Assembly: GCF_963676685.1 (NCBI RefSeq) | Contig: NC_092345.1 | Span: forward strand, 81,161,592 to 81,225,591 | Direction of reading: 5' to 3' | Length of the DNA: 64,000 nt | DNA from: Mytilus edulis | Taxonomy: Eukaryota; Mollusca; Bivalvia; Mytilida; Mytilidae | Part shown: positions 22,912 through 34,575 of the stretch, in pieces | Layout: every line of letters begins with the position of its first letter | How positions within the stretch are numbered: the first letter of the stretch is position 1 | Made by a program: the position numbers and the translations under genes | Notes under the pieces: generated by a model | What the model was told of the DNA's origin: nothing | Databases searched by the model: none | The model's input: only the letters and a program-made list of their open reading frames with translations

Positions 22912-24009
22912 ATGCTATTTTTTACAGTTTGTGAAAGGATAATGGTGAAAAACGTTATAATTCTGGTTAAACAGATTCTAAAAAGTGGATTTACAATACT
23001 AGTTACATTATTTGTGTTACATTTAATATGGAATTCTACAGCTGATACCGAAAAAGTTAATAAACGGGACATGCGCAAACCGATAAGCATGGCTGTAACG
23101 GAAACAGTAACTTTTGAATCTGTAACCACAACTGAAGATGCTTTCACAACAGAAAAAACAACAGAGAAAGTAACATATACCAAGTACCAGACATTTAAAT
23201 ATATTCATTTACCATTAAAGATATGCGAGCTCGATGGAGGACAATTTGATCCTTTTTTATTGATTGTTGTCAAATCTAGTGCTTTACAAATTGGAAACAG
23301 GGAAGCTATTCGATCAACTTGGGCCAAGTTTAATAATCCAAATATAAAATTAGTTTTTCTATTAGGATACTCGCCTTTAATCAAACAATATATCAATATG
23401 GAGTATAACCTATACAAAGATATTGTACAACAGAATTTTATTGATGATTATTTCAACAACACTCTAAAAACGATTATGGGATTAGATTGGACAGTCACAC
23501 ATTGTCCAAAGTCAAAGTTTGTATTCTTCGTTGATGATGATTACTTTGTTAATCTTCCAAAAGTTCTGAACTATATAGATTATCACGTTAGAAAGCAGAC
23601 AAAACATTTGATTGCTGGACACAAATACACAGGAGCGGTACCAAAACGTAAAATGGGTAGTAAGTGGTATGTGTCCTGGCAAGACTATCCTGAAAAAAGA
23701 TGGCCGCCATATTTAAGTGGTGGATCGATGATCATGGCTATGTCGGTTGCAAAGCTTTTGAAAGAACAGATTCCATATACTAAACCACTTTTTATTGACG
23801 ACGTTTTCCTCGGAATCGTTGCAAAATCGTTAAATATAGAACTTTGGAATGAAAGAAAGTTTTCTGTATCTTTTGTACCTGACAGACTTGGTTCTTTATT
23901 TTCGGCTCATAGGTACGGATCGCCAAAAAATTTAATATCAGAGTGGAAAAGAGTTAGATGTAATCATAAAAATTTATTTCAGAAACTATATGGTTCTCCA
24001 GACTGCTAG
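22912..24009 (+). CDS. Beta-1,3-galactosyltransferase family (GT31) enzyme
   Basis: A 365-residue type II membrane enzyme, expected in the Golgi, that transfers a sugar (galactose or N-acetyl sugar) from a UDP-donor in beta-1,3 linkage to glycoprotein or glycolipid chains. Order: short cytoplasmic end, one helix at about 24-40, a Thr/Glu-rich stem to about 95, then the catalytic domain. Family blocks: REAIRSTWA (130-138), VFLLG (148-152), FVFFVDDDYFVN (203-214) with the DxD metal site at 208-210, PPYLSGGSMIM (265-275) and FIDDVFLG (294-301), where EDV is more usual. Sequons are at Asn41 and Asn182. It is intronless, as many invertebrate members are. The start may be 22912 or 22942. The position of the TATA-like site favours the second, which keeps the helix. 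AATAAA at 24657 may be the poly(A) signal. The acceptor sugar cannot be told from sequence. Confidence 0.9.
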   Translation: MLFFTVCERIMVKNVIILVKQILKSGFTILVTLFVLHLIWNSTADTEKVNKRDMRKPISMAVTETVTFESVTTTEDAFTTEKTTEKVTYTKYQTFKYIHLPLKICELDGGQFDPFLLIVVKSSALQIGNREAIRSTWAKFNNPNIKLVFLLGYSPLIKQYINMEYNLYKDIVQQNFIDDYFNNTLKTIMGLDWTVTHCPKSKFVFFVDDDYFVNLPKVLNYIDYHVRKQTKHLIAGHKYTGAVPKRKMGSKWYVSWQDYPEKRWPPYLSGGSMIMAMSVAKLLKEQIPYTKPLFIDDVFLGIVAKSLNIELWNERKFSVSFVPDRLGSLFSAHRYGSPKNLISEWKRVRCNHKNLFQKLYGSPDC

Positions 24010-24660
24010 TAAATATGTTTATTCAACTTTCAGTTAATTCTTTAATTACATTTACTGATAATTTCAAAGCTACACAGATTTTTTTCCTTCGGAAAAATTT
24101 GTTCAACTAGTATTTTGAAGAGTAGATATCCAGTAGATAATGATTCTTAGAATTTAACAGTGTATTTCATTTGTTCTTTCATTCAATGTTTGTTTTGGAC
24201 ACTTTTCAAATAGAAAGTTCTTCTTTAAAACTTTATATTTCTTTAAATTCTTATGATGTTTAAGAGTGGAAGTTTAATCTAAAGGAAAGATTTACTCTGC
24301 CCATGGTTATGCTTTTCGTATCAGCTTTGGGCTTCTGTCAGGAACTGCAAGCATACTTTAATATTGCAATGATCTTTTTAAGTGTGCTTATATAGAACTT
24401 TTCATGTGTTGATTTTGTATATTGTACTCGCATGAGTACCTTTGCTATTTAACTGATCGACATATGAAATTGGGAACGATTGAGATTTCTCAAAATTATA
24501 TATACCTCCGCCACATATGGTAGAGCTTTATAACTAATTATCTTTCGTCTTATCTTATTATTTGCGTCATTTTCTGAATAAGGCATTGGTGTCAGAAAAT
24601 TAAATTATCACTGTTAAAGATATTGATTTCTCGTAAATCTCTTGATAAGGATATTAAATA
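24010..24660. other. 3' flank of the GT31 gene
   Basis: No other gene seen. AATAAA at 24657-24662 is a candidate poly(A) signal about 650 bp after the stop. An AT-rich flank makes this uncertain. Confidence 0.4.
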
Positions 24661-24664
24661 AAAG

Positions 24665-24790
24665 CAACAGTAGTATACCGCTGTTCAAAACTCATAAATC
24701 CATGGACAAAAAACAAAATCGGGGTAACAAACTAAAACTGAGGGAAACGCATTAAATATAAGAGGAGAACAACGATTTACTTTATACATC
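24665..24790 (+). repeat. Repeat family D, copy
   Basis: GCAACAGTAGTATACCGCTG, AAACTCATAAATCCATGGAC and AACAAACTAAAACTGAGGGA align with 27845-28055 (same strand). Confidence 0.75.
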
Positions 24791-24794
24791 TGTC

Positions 24795-25190
24795 TACGCG
24801 ATAAAAAAAAACGTATTCTATCTTTTACATGTCGTTTGATTGCAGTTTCAGTTATGTTTATCCCAAATATCTTTATGAAAAACATTTCGTCAAATGATTG
24901 ATCTACACACTTCTAAGCTGCAATTCAAAATCTAAATGTATTCTATACGAGTAAAGTTTGAGGATAAACTCAATAAAATATTATTTACCCGTCCAAAATA
25001 AATAAAAGATGTATATAACTGATTTCATGATTTACTGATTAAGTGAACAAAATTTTATTTTAGTACCTGCTTTAATAATCGTATTTTCATCAATTTAAAA
25101 ATCATAAGAAAATCTCACACAGAGCAGCCAAACAAATATTTCCGTTCCAACGTTCGACGACGTCAACTTTTTAACTTTTCTCAACGTAGA
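24795..25190. other. No gene seen
   Basis: AT-rich spacer before the mariner relic. Confidence 0.4.
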
Positions 25191-25196
25191 CTCTTT

Positions 25197-25850
25197 TCAA
25201 AACAACACATTTTTTTTACATCTTTTTAACCAGTCATCAAATATTTTCCTAAACTGTTCTGATTTTAAGATTATGTTCATTAATTCCTGTCTTAGTTCAG
25301 GTAAATCGTCGAACATTTTTCCACTGAGAAAAGATTTGATATGCGGGAATACCGCAACATTCATTGGCGCTTTGTCAGAGCTACACGGAGGATGTTTCAG
25401 ACATTCGAATCCAAGTGAATCAATTTCTAGATGAGTTTTTAAAGAAGTGTGGACTGGCACATTGTCTTGGTGTAAAATCTGTCATGCAGTAATGACAACA
25501 GCTTTCGTCTGTTGTTATCATTCTGTCTAGAAATCGTTTGCCACCACGGGAAACTTTTTTAATAAATTGATTTAACGATTACATTCTTTTTGATAAATGT
25601 TCTGCTGTTAAAATTCGCTGTACCCATCTAGCACATACTCGATTCATATTTAAACCATTTGCTAAACCGTGGTGCGCTTAGAAATGTAACATTTGCCTGC
25701 AACTTCGTATTTGTTAGTCGCCGTTTACTTTTGATAACGTTCAAAACTTCATCTTTTATCGCATCTGATTTCCTGAAAGATGGCATACCTTCCCGTTCAT
25801 CGTCTTCCAAATTGTCTCTTCCGTCCGCAACTTCGTGTGGCTCTTGAATA
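25197..25850 (-). pseudogene. Mariner-family transposase relic
   Basis: Minus strand, several frames. The start side gives VADGRDNLEDDEREGMPS and DEVLNVIKSKRRLTNTKLQA, the paired helix-turn-helix linker and second helix block. Then come RWVQRILTAEH, FLDRMITTDES (first catalytic Asp in the TTDE position) and, after a shift, ILHQDNVPVHTSL with the second Asp. Exactly 34 residues on, where the third Asp should stand in PPxSxDxAPxD, the sequence has Asn (PPCSSDKAPMN). Together with a stop (RM*) and frame changes this shows a dead element. About 215 codons remain of the usual 340. Terminal repeats are not visible. Confidence 0.85.
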
Positions 25851-25859
25851 CCAATGAAT

Positions 25860-26535
25860 GACTAACTTTGCTATCTTTCTTAGACTGTTTTTAGAATTTG
25901 TGTGTTTCTGTTGGCGTATTTACCGATGTCTACACAAAACTTAATAACCACCCACTGCTCAAAGCATTCATACCAATATTACTTAAATATGAATAAAGTG
26001 ATCGTCATTTCATGTTCAATATATGTCTTATTCTGGCTTGATCTGAAAAGCTTAAGTTGTATATATATATATATACAAGCACACAGGTCCTATTCATCTC
26101 TTATTTATATTAACTAATGTATTTATTTATTATATCTTCCAAATTATTGCTCATTTTACTTTTGATTCATGTTACATTTATTTCTTTTTTGTCACTTCAA
26201 ATTATTCCAATAACAGTAAGGCAATCAATTATTTAAATGCCACAAAAGTCACAAGCAAGGACTGACCGTGCAATACCCTCACTGTTAGTCCATGTTGTTA
26301 GAAACCTCCTTCATTGTAAGTTCTATAATACAAAAAGTTACTCCTCATCTTAGAAGTACACGAAACATCAAATCATATCTTATTTTCATATATTTTTTAT
26401 ATTATTCAAAAGAAAGTCTAAGTACTGATAATGCAATGATCCCAAAGCCTCCCAATTGATACGACAATTAACAAAATATCTCACTTTATTTACAATGTTC
26501 CACAAAAAGTCTTACATTTTTAAGAGCACTATAAC
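25860..26535. other. No gene seen
   Basis: AT-rich DNA with a (TA)n run at about 26060. Nothing further. Confidence 0.4.
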
Positions 26536-26539
26536 TAAA

Positions 26540-26690
26540 TAAAGAACCACAACAAATACATTGAAGCAGATATCAGCAACATGCTAGACTTTTTTTTCGA
26601 CAACATATTTGATGAGTTAGATGGATTAATATTTCAACAGACAGTCGGTATTCTAATTGTGTACCCCTACTGGTCGTTACAGATTTCACT
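26540..26690 (+). pseudogene. Penelope-like reverse transcriptase, palm fragment
   Basis: The frame from 26581 reads MLDFFFDNIF and IFQQTVGI, followed by a damaged version of the GTNCAPLLA block (GTACCCCTACTGG). This corresponds to the start of the palm in the 13.3 and 31 kb copies. A tail A fragment follows at 26790, so the rest of the domain has been removed. Confidence 0.7.
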
Positions 26691-26789
26691 AAGAACCTTT
26701 TCGACGGATATATTCCAATTGTTTTACCGCAATCCCGTCATCTTTTCTCCGAATGTGACCCAGGCTTATTACTAAGTGTGTACTTTCAT

Positions 26790-26960
26790 GAGTAACACGA
26801 CAGTACCACATGTGGAGCAGGATTTACTTGCCCTACTGGAGCACCTGGGATCACCCAGATTTTTGGCAGGGTTGATGTTGCTCATTATTTAGTTTTTTAT
26901 GTTGTGTTTTGCGGACTAGTAGTCTTAAATCTCTGTTGGTAAACGGTCTGTCCACGAGGA
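26790..26960 (+). mobile_element. Penelope-like tail A, degraded
   Basis: ACATGTGGAGCAGGATTTAC and GGAGCACCTGGGATCACCC match the tail at 36305. It sits after the palm fragment without the C-terminal coding part, so the copy has a large internal deletion. Confidence 0.7.
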
Positions 26961-26984
26961 TTCTACAAGTCCAGTATGAATACA

Positions 26985-27075
26985 TGTAAAATAAATCATA
27001 TGACTTTTGAACACCGGTATACCAAAGTTGCCTCTATTTTTCGTCGTTTTTGTGTTTTTCAACTTTTTATCACGT
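26985..27075 (-). repeat. Repeat family D, inverted fragment
   Basis: On the minus strand GGTATACCGGTGTTCAAAAG resembles the 27845 copy's GGTATACCGCTGTTTGAAAG. Confidence 0.55.
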
Positions 27076-27149
27076 CATTGGTAGTTCACGACTTTTGAGT
27101 TTGAGCATTTCATTCATCTTGTCTGACTCTTTTTTCAAAGATAAAACAA

Positions 27150-27600
27150 AGAAAGTCTTCCACAGTTCTTTCATTTATATTGATGATGTTCTGTAACTCA
27201 ATGATTCACTTTTTAATCAGTGCTTACATCTGATATATGCTATTGAACTTGATATAAGTGATACAACATAAAGCAGGAGGTCAGCTTTATATGTTGATAT
27301 TTTCTTCGATATTGACACGGATTGACGACTCAAACCAGAATGTATCGTAACTGTGATGATGTGTCAACATTGCAATTATCAACTTCCCATTTCTGCGTAA
27401 CATACCCTCTGCTATTGTAAGGCGTGAACATATCAGAAAATACGTTATACTCGTGCACATTCACATACATGGTATACAGACTTAATTAACTGGGTTATGC
27501 CACAGACAAACACCTGCATCAACAGAGATATAAGGAAGAACATCTGAAATCGACACTGCATAAGCTTTATAGGCACCATTACGAATATCTCATGTTTGGG
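27150..27600 (+). pseudogene. Penelope-like reverse transcriptase, catalytic and C-terminal fragment
   Basis: Reads SFIYIDDVL with the DD pair, a stop, then LNDSLF, HLIYAIELDISDTT and ALYVDIFFDIDTD with stops between. These correspond to the YIDD, VERIYPIELE and LDLHLEID blocks of other copies. The rest is barely readable. It belongs to a different copy from the fragment at 26.5 kb, because a tail lies between them. Confidence 0.7.
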
Positions 27601-27844
27601 TTTAGTTAGTTATTTTAAATTTGTGACATGGTCATTTTTTATATAACCTCATTTGAAAAGTCTGAACCTATACGCGTGAGGTTTAGGTTATTTTTCAAAT
27701 ATTTTGATGGAGGTCAATACTGTTCTGCTCAGTAGCATTTTTGGAAAATTGGTAAATAACAACTAATGAGTATCATTATTGGCAGCAAGCGAATTGTCAG
27801 AACAGTGCTGATTATACCGCAGTAAAAAAACATAGATATGTCGG

Positions 27845-28055
27845 ATGAAGGCAACAGTGGTATACCGCTGTTTGAAAGTCATAAATCGATTGAGAGAAAA
27901 CAAAAGCGGGTTACAAACTAAAACTGAGGTAATCACATCAACTGAAAGAGGAAAACAACGAAAGAACAGAAACACTGAAGTGCCACAAAAAACCAAAACG
28001 ACAATGCAACACACACAGAAACGAACTATAAGATAATGACAAAAATTGCCCCGTC
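27845..28055 (+). repeat. Repeat family D, longest copy
   Basis: About 210 bp including CAACAGTGGTATACCGCTGT, AAACTAAAACTGAGG and AAAACCAAAACGACAATGCA. The overlapping open frame (63 codons) is an accident. Confidence 0.75.
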
Positions 28056-28059
28056 TCAA

Positions 28060-30500
28060 AAAGTTGAAAAATCAAATCAAATTTTAGCAACACGCAAGGA
28101 CACAAAATGGATGGATAGTATCCATATACTAGTTTCTTAAAAGATTTCCTTGATCACTGAGTAGTCAAATTTCAAACTATCAGCAAACAGGGAGTGGATG
28201 TACGTCAGATCTTACAAGATGTGTTCAAACGAAAATCAGCATAGAGAAACGAAACATAAACTTGATCTGTAACTCATCATGGTAGACTCACATATATAAA
28301 AATCAGGTACTAGGTTACGGTATGCCTAAACCTTTTCCTTATAGTTGTCATTGTTATGTTACTAAGTACACGGAAAAGGCATTTTCTATGAATCTGCAAA
28401 GGAAATACAAGCAATTGGATTGTACGAGAGGTTTTTCATATATGTTTATCCAATTTAATAAATCTAATGATTAATAATTTTAGGCGTTATCAGATTGCGT
28501 CTACAAAATGTAAGTAATATTCATGTGTTATATTTATTACGTAATCGAGGAAGGATTTATTATGTAATTTGCTGAGTAAAGGTTTGACTTAAAAAAATCT
28601 TATTTAGGTTTTGGAAAACAAAATAAGATATGCGTGTGCTCTTATGCTCGAGGAGAGGATATTTGGGACGGCTACTGAAAATGAAGACATGTTAAAAGAA
28701 AAGAGAAATATCACGTTGCACCTTAGGACCCCTCGGAAAGTTCTTGCGTAGGTTCTGCAACGTGCATATAGCGTAGAACTCTTTGTACATAACAGTATTT
28801 CTACATATCGCCGCATTGCTTTAGCAAGGGTTTGTTTTATTCACCGGAATGGAAGAAATCAAAGGGGTGATCATATTTATATATCAGTTATCCTTACGAA
28901 TACTGTGAATTGAAGGTCGATGACAGAATAAAGTATATCACCATTCTCGCTAACTCTTTTTTGGAATTTAATAAATATTTATTAAATGTTACAGACTCTA
29001 CTTTCTTACAGATAAAACTTGCCAAAACTTTGTGCTGCAATCCCCCTTTTTCAGAAAATCGTCATTTAGAAGTTTCATATAAAAATCATAGAAAATTGAT
29101 AAATATGCTAAAATGTAATTCCTGATTGACATAAAAACAATTAAGACTTAAACTTGTACCCTTCCATTCAATGTCAAATGTGAGTCTATAAATGATTTTC
29201 TTAATAAATGCATGTATATTGATAGAATGAGACATATCAGAATAAAAAGTTCTTTTTCAATCAATTTATCACGCATTGAAATATACAATTTTCATTGTAA
29301 ATTCATTATTATTTTCTTTTATAATTATAATTATTATGCATTAATAAGTAAAACTCCAGATTAATAATGACGCTATTATATTAGAAATAAAGTGGCATCT
29401 CCTTGTGATTTTTTTTACTACTCTGACTATCCTAATTATAACTCTTATAAATATTTACTATCTATAAAATATTTTCTTAGTTTAGTTTCCCAGCATTGGG
29501 TCACTAAATGTATTCACATCAGCCCAAAACTGCAATTTTGTCAGATTATGGCGAATTTTGAGCATTTATCCCAGATACTGTAAGGAGGACACCAACAACG
29601 CAAAAATAGAACTTGTTGGAAGTAAAGCTTTATTTTGTCTTTGAGAAACAGTTTTGATTAGTTACGTACTTCTATTCAATAAATGTAAAATTAGTATTTT
29701 AAAAATACCCGCAACAGCAACATGAAATAACATTTAAAATATAAAAATATGTAATTTATGGGAGAAATGTAAAACAAAAACATGATATAGACTCCTTAAT
29801 TATAGTATAACATAGGAACACTTTGAAGTTTTGTACCTGTAAACTGGAAGAACGATGACGGAAAGTGATCCTACCTCTGTTAACGTGTTTGGAACATGAA
29901 AGCTTTTATCGAAATCAGTCTGAATGTTCACACCATAAATTTAATTGTTATTGATTTGTACTTTTAAGTTAATCTTTTCTTGATGACACGTCAAATTTAA
30001 CAGTATTTGAATATATAAACGCATTTTAATTTGACCAAACATTTAAACATCATATCAACAGCTGAAAATTTGAAGAGTACTTGATTCAATTTGTATACCA
30101 TTGTCACTATGATGAAATTATTATGCAATTTTATGGTTAAATTGTACAGTAAAGTTGAATGACTTATTCAATCTAACGTTATTACCAAAAGCACAGATTA
30201 AGAAAATGAAAGAAAACGTCGCACTAAGGGCTAGTTTAAAACGCATGTAATTACCAGGATTTAAGAAGTAATGGATGCAAATTCGCATATGGGCAGAACT
30301 AAACGACAATTGTGATTGTAAAATGTAATTTAGAAAAAAAAACTAATATAACTGGTTCCACCCATATATTTTCTATTATATTTTTACGTCGGTGATATCT
30401 ATTGCTCGTTTCAAATAAGTGTATTATATCGAAGCCAACACAATGGCAGTAAAGATCAGTAGCGCATGATATTGAAACATAGTTAGGCAAGATGTTTCTA
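28060..30500. other. No gene seen (2.4 kb)
   Basis: No supported coding region, RNA gene or repeat family. Open frames of 62-71 codons are present on both strands but lack domains or good context. Confidence 0.4.
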
Positions 30501-30504
30501 TCAA

Positions 30505-30770
30505 ATAGGGACGAAACATACCAGAGGGACAGTCGAACTCATAAATCGAAAATAAGCTGACAACGTCATGGCTAAAAATGAAAAAGACAAACAGACAAAC
30601 AATAGTACACATGACACAACATAGAAAACAACAGAATAAGCAACACGAACCCCACCAAAAACTATGGGTGATCTCAGGTGATCCGGAAGGGTAAGAAGAT
30701 CCTGCTCCACATATGGCACCCGTCGTGTTTCTCATGTTATAATAAATCCGGTAAATAGTCTAATTCGGTA
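30505..30770 (-). mobile_element. 3' tail A of the inverted Penelope-like element
   Basis: On the minus strand the sequence follows the order of 8910-9165 and 36305-36590 (CATATGTGGAGCAGGATCTT, TTTTTGGTGGGGTTCGTGTT). It lies immediately downstream of the reverse transcriptase relic at 30.8-32.3 kb. Confidence 0.85.
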
Positions 30771-30774
30771 GGTC

Positions 30775-32350
30775 CCATTCATGAATGGGGAGGGTTACGA
30801 CGTAAGGAGCAAATACGATATCATCTGTGAAACGGTTATTCCATAACGGTCAACCAACTCGTGATGGCATCCATAAAATTTACGAATAAACTCATCATAG
30901 ATACCAGGATCAAAATTTTATATTTACGCCAGACGCGCGTTTCGTCTAAAAAAAGACTCATCAGTGATGAAGGGATGATTTCAACTTCACCATTTGGAAC
31001 TCTTGGTTTAATAGCTTCCTTGTGAGCTGCAACCCTCTATCAAGAAAATCATGATAGGAAATACAAGCACGGGAATATCGTATCAATTGGGAGATATATA
31101 CCCCGTATGCAGGTGCTGCTAGAATGTTGCTACTAAGAAATGGAAAGTTCACAATTGGATAGCTGAAATCATCTCTTTTGTCGTACAGTTTTGTTTTCAA
31201 CCCACCCTTATTGTCATTTTCTAAAAGTAAGTCAAGATATGAGGCCGACTTAACTGTATCTGTTGTATACTTTATCTCTAGTTCGATTGGATAGATGCGT
31301 TCAACATAGTCACCAAATTTTGAATTATTTAGTGAGAAAATATCATCTATATAGCGGAAAGTAAAGTTAAAGGATAATTCTTCCTAAGAAGTTCCTGTAT
31401 GAAGTCAGCCTCATAATTATAGAAAAAACAAGTCGGCAAGAAAAGGGGCACAATTGGTTCCTATTTGAATACCAACAGTCTGTTGAAAAACACGTCCTCC
31501 GAACGTAACAAATATGTTGTCAATCAAGGAATCAACCATCTTGATAATGTCAGATTCAGAGATTTTTTTGTTTAAATCAGAATGATCTTTTACAAAGTAG
31601 GAGTTATCCCTCCCTAAGACAAGATATTAGTACTTGTATCTACGTTGGCAATTCTTTTTTATGAAACAACGCAATACCAACTCTTTCAATTTGTCTTTTA
31701 GTTTGGAATGTGGAATACTTGTGTAAAGTGTAGAAAGTCAAATGTTTTAATACTATTGCAAGATGAAAGAGAGTTAGATTGTATGTACTCTAGAAGATCT
31801 TTGGAATTTTTTATTATTGACATCTGATTCACGCCACCTCTAGAATGGACAGTTTCACAAAAACTTTGAAGCCCGGCTTTGATATCTGATAAAATAGATG
31901 TTAATAATATAGAAAGAGGTTTCGTAAAGCACTTGGAAGACCCAGCAATATACCGTTGTTTGTAAGGACATTTATGTAGTTTAGGTATTCAATACAGTGA
32001 TGGAAAGTCCAGTTTTTCATCTTTGGTTGAAATACCAAAGGAACATAAAACAGACCTATGATTATCCAGGATTTCCTCTTTGGTAAGTATCGTAAGGGTA
32101 TATGTTGAGTTTTCAAGTGATTTGTCAACACCTTATTCGTTTATCAAGCAGTTAATGTAATGAGTTGTTTGGGGTTTTATCTGCGGGGACAACAACATAT
32201 TTGTCATGGAGGTATGATAAGTGTTTTGCAACATTTGGGTCTTTAAAGATTGACGTAGCATGGGCATTGATATAACCATTCAGTTTCTTAATTCTTTTAA
32301 AATACATTCTGAAAGAGTGTCTACGTCTTCCTTCTCACGCTTAGCCCGTT
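30775..32350 (-). pseudogene. Penelope-like reverse transcriptase, longest copy, broken
   Basis: On the minus strand the order is a poorly readable N-terminal part, a finger region with LFHKKELPT-like codons, VDSLIDNIFVTFGG, VFQQTVGIQIGTNCAPFLAD, the catalytic RYIDDI (about 31340), a block matching GDYVERIYPIELEIK, KTKLYDKRDDFSYPIVNFPF, APAYGVYISQLIRYSRAC, LTRKLLNQEFQMVKLKSS and, after an 85-bp insert, LRKFYGCHHELVDRYG. Frames change at several places, such as a short deletion after the LADLF block and another before the YIDD. It retains more N-terminal sequence than the other copies. Its 3' tail A follows. No GIY-YIG endonuclease was recognised. Confidence 0.85.
30885..30969 (-). mobile_element. 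Nested ~85-bp insert (repeat family F) in the reverse transcriptase relic
   Basis: Between codons for KLKSSL and RKFYG sits a segment reading, on the minus strand, CATCACTGATGAGTC, TAGACGAAACGCGCGTCTGG and GATCCTGGTATCTATGATGA. Removing it restores the frame seen in related copies. The same word order occurs at 34947-34998 (+), next to repeat E. Confidence 0.75.
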
Positions 32351-32394
32351 GCCTAGCATAATAAGGTAAGCATCTCTGATGTGTATCGGGTATA

Positions 32395-34430
32395 CATCAG
32401 ATAAACATATTATCTACTCATTATCGTGTCTACAACAGGTAAACATAAAATCTACTCATTATTAGTCGAGTGTAATATTTGAAAAAGACGTCTAGTTAAC
32501 GACTTTAATGCATCCACCTAACATACGGCTAATTTCTTTTTTAAATGAAATAAAAATGATTAAACTTTGATTTTTGTCCGGTCGTCACAAAATCGTACGG
32601 TGCAGTTTTTGTAAAATTGACGTTTATTTCAGAAATTACTTGAAAATTATAAATTTACGACATGTTTTTCAACCAAAGGATATTAGTCGTATCTCTTCTT
32701 TTAGGCAGAATAATTAAGTGAATTGGATTCTTAAAATATTGAAAAACATTATTTACAACTGTAAGTCCGCATGCTTTTGCATTCCTTCTAAATATTTGAC
32801 ATTTTATACGAAAATTTTCATAATCCTGACCTTTTCGGATCTGCAATTTATTTCTAACGAAATGTTTTTGCACTCTATCCGTTTTAGAACACATCAAATT
32901 ACTCGTCAGTTATCGTGTTTTCATTCCAGATCAAGACTTCATCTCAACATTTCTTAAAATCACGAATTTCTGTAATTTTATTATGTTGGGTTAAATTGCT
33001 ATAGTTAACAATGTTGAAGAGCATTCAGGACCCAAAATTCCAAAAAGTTGTGCCAAATACGGCTAAGGTAATCTAAGGTAATCTATTCCTGGGATAAGAA
33101 AATCCTTAGTTTTTCGAAAAATTCTAAGTTTTGTAAACAGGAAATTTATAAAAATGACCATATAGTTGATATTCATGTCAACACCGAAGTGCTGACTACT
33201 GGGCTGGTGATACCCTCGGGATGAGATTACAAGTTAGAATGAAGCTATGATATTCCGATATCGCAATAATCTTACACCTAAATGGTCCGACATCCGTTTG
33301 TTCCGACGTTTTGATCTTTTAATTATACCATAACGGAATATTAACATAAGAAAGCCAAATAAATATTAGGATAATCTTGTCCTTCGCTATTTGGAGTGGT
33401 GAAACAAGTAACAAAAGTAATTATATCAGTGCCAAAGTAGCCGAACGTCATCACCAGCGTACTTAGAGGAACAAAGTACTGTATCAAGCTTTGTTTGATT
33501 AATTATATATCTCAAGATACACGGCGGCCGACCAAAGTAAAATCAAACACAGTTTGACGTACAATGAGTGATCATATTTTCCTGGTGATGTTTATATCAA
33601 AATTGTCTTTTTGTTGATATATATATACTAGAAGCACTTTACTCATTTTAGTAATGTTAGTTATTACTCTTATCATATATATATAACTGAATTAGTGATG
33701 TAAATGAAATTGCGGTATGATCCAGACTCAACATATTGCACTACAATAATTAACAAAAATATGATGTATGATCTTGACGCGGTTGGCAGGCTTTCAAACT
33801 AATAGGAGACCACACGTTTCCTCCATTTTAATGTACAGTTCATCATGGGACTTGTCAATGAAATTAAAAATACGTCATATGTCATATTTTCCTCTTACTT
33901 CAAATATTTTGTTTCGGATTATTTATATCAAATTTGAAGATATATGTTTGTTAATACGTGCAATCAGTTGATTTCGAGGTATTATAAGATTTAGATAATG
34001 CAAGGGTGATCACATATACATGTGTGTGGCTTAAAGGTCGATTTTCAAAGACTCCGAGAGAAAACGTTACGTAACATACGTTACCGTTAAAATCGACCAA
34101 AATTAATTAATACTATGTAAGAAATATATTTTCCCAACAGTAATACAGTATTCCTAAAATATTATTTCGTTTTTGCATTTGTTTTGACATGCTTTTTCTA
34201 CTGGAAGTATCCGTGAATTGAAATTGCACCAATGACCTTTGACCCCGATTTAAAAAAAATTGCACCATAATTTCTTTTGACGACCGGAATATTTAGAAAG
34301 TACACATTCTTAGCTGTCCAGTGATATATAATTTAACCGTATGTTAGGTCGGTGCATTAAAAATGTAAATTTGGCTCTCATTTCACTCGCCTGTATCGTG
34401 TCTACATGATCAACATCTCTTATACGTACC
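32395..34430. mobile_element. ~2 kb segment with long diverged terminal inverted repeats
   Basis: The left part (about 32420-32630) and the right part (about 34205-34410, read inverted) share TAATGCAxCxACCTAACATACGG and, about 50 bp further in, TCCGGTCGTCA followed by GGTGCA(G/A)TTTTT, in the same order. This indicates inverted ends more than 150 bp long. The inside has open frames of at most 80 codons and no recognisable transposase, so it would be a non-autonomous element. No target duplication was identified. It could alternatively be two separate inverted copies of a short repeat. Confidence 0.65.
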
Positions 34431-34499
34431 CTGTCTTTACGGTAAATGTATCTACTGTATTGAAAACTAATGACTGAGCAACATGAAACCTACCAATAA

Positions 34500-34575
34500 T
34501 CAATGACAGAAACCAGGATTGAATGCGGTTCCTGCTCCACAAGTGGCATCCGTTATGTTGCTTATGTAAGTACCA
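34500..34575 (-). mobile_element. Penelope-like tail A, short fragment
   Basis: CCTGCTCCACAAGTGGCATC followed by GTTATGTTGCTTATG matches the inverted beginning of tail A (the GATGCCACATGTGGAGCAGG type). Only about 70 bp is preserved. Confidence 0.6.

Noticed and set aside
22896..23208. Minus-strand frames over the GT31 gene start
   Set aside because: Shadows of the GT31 coding frame; no independent support.
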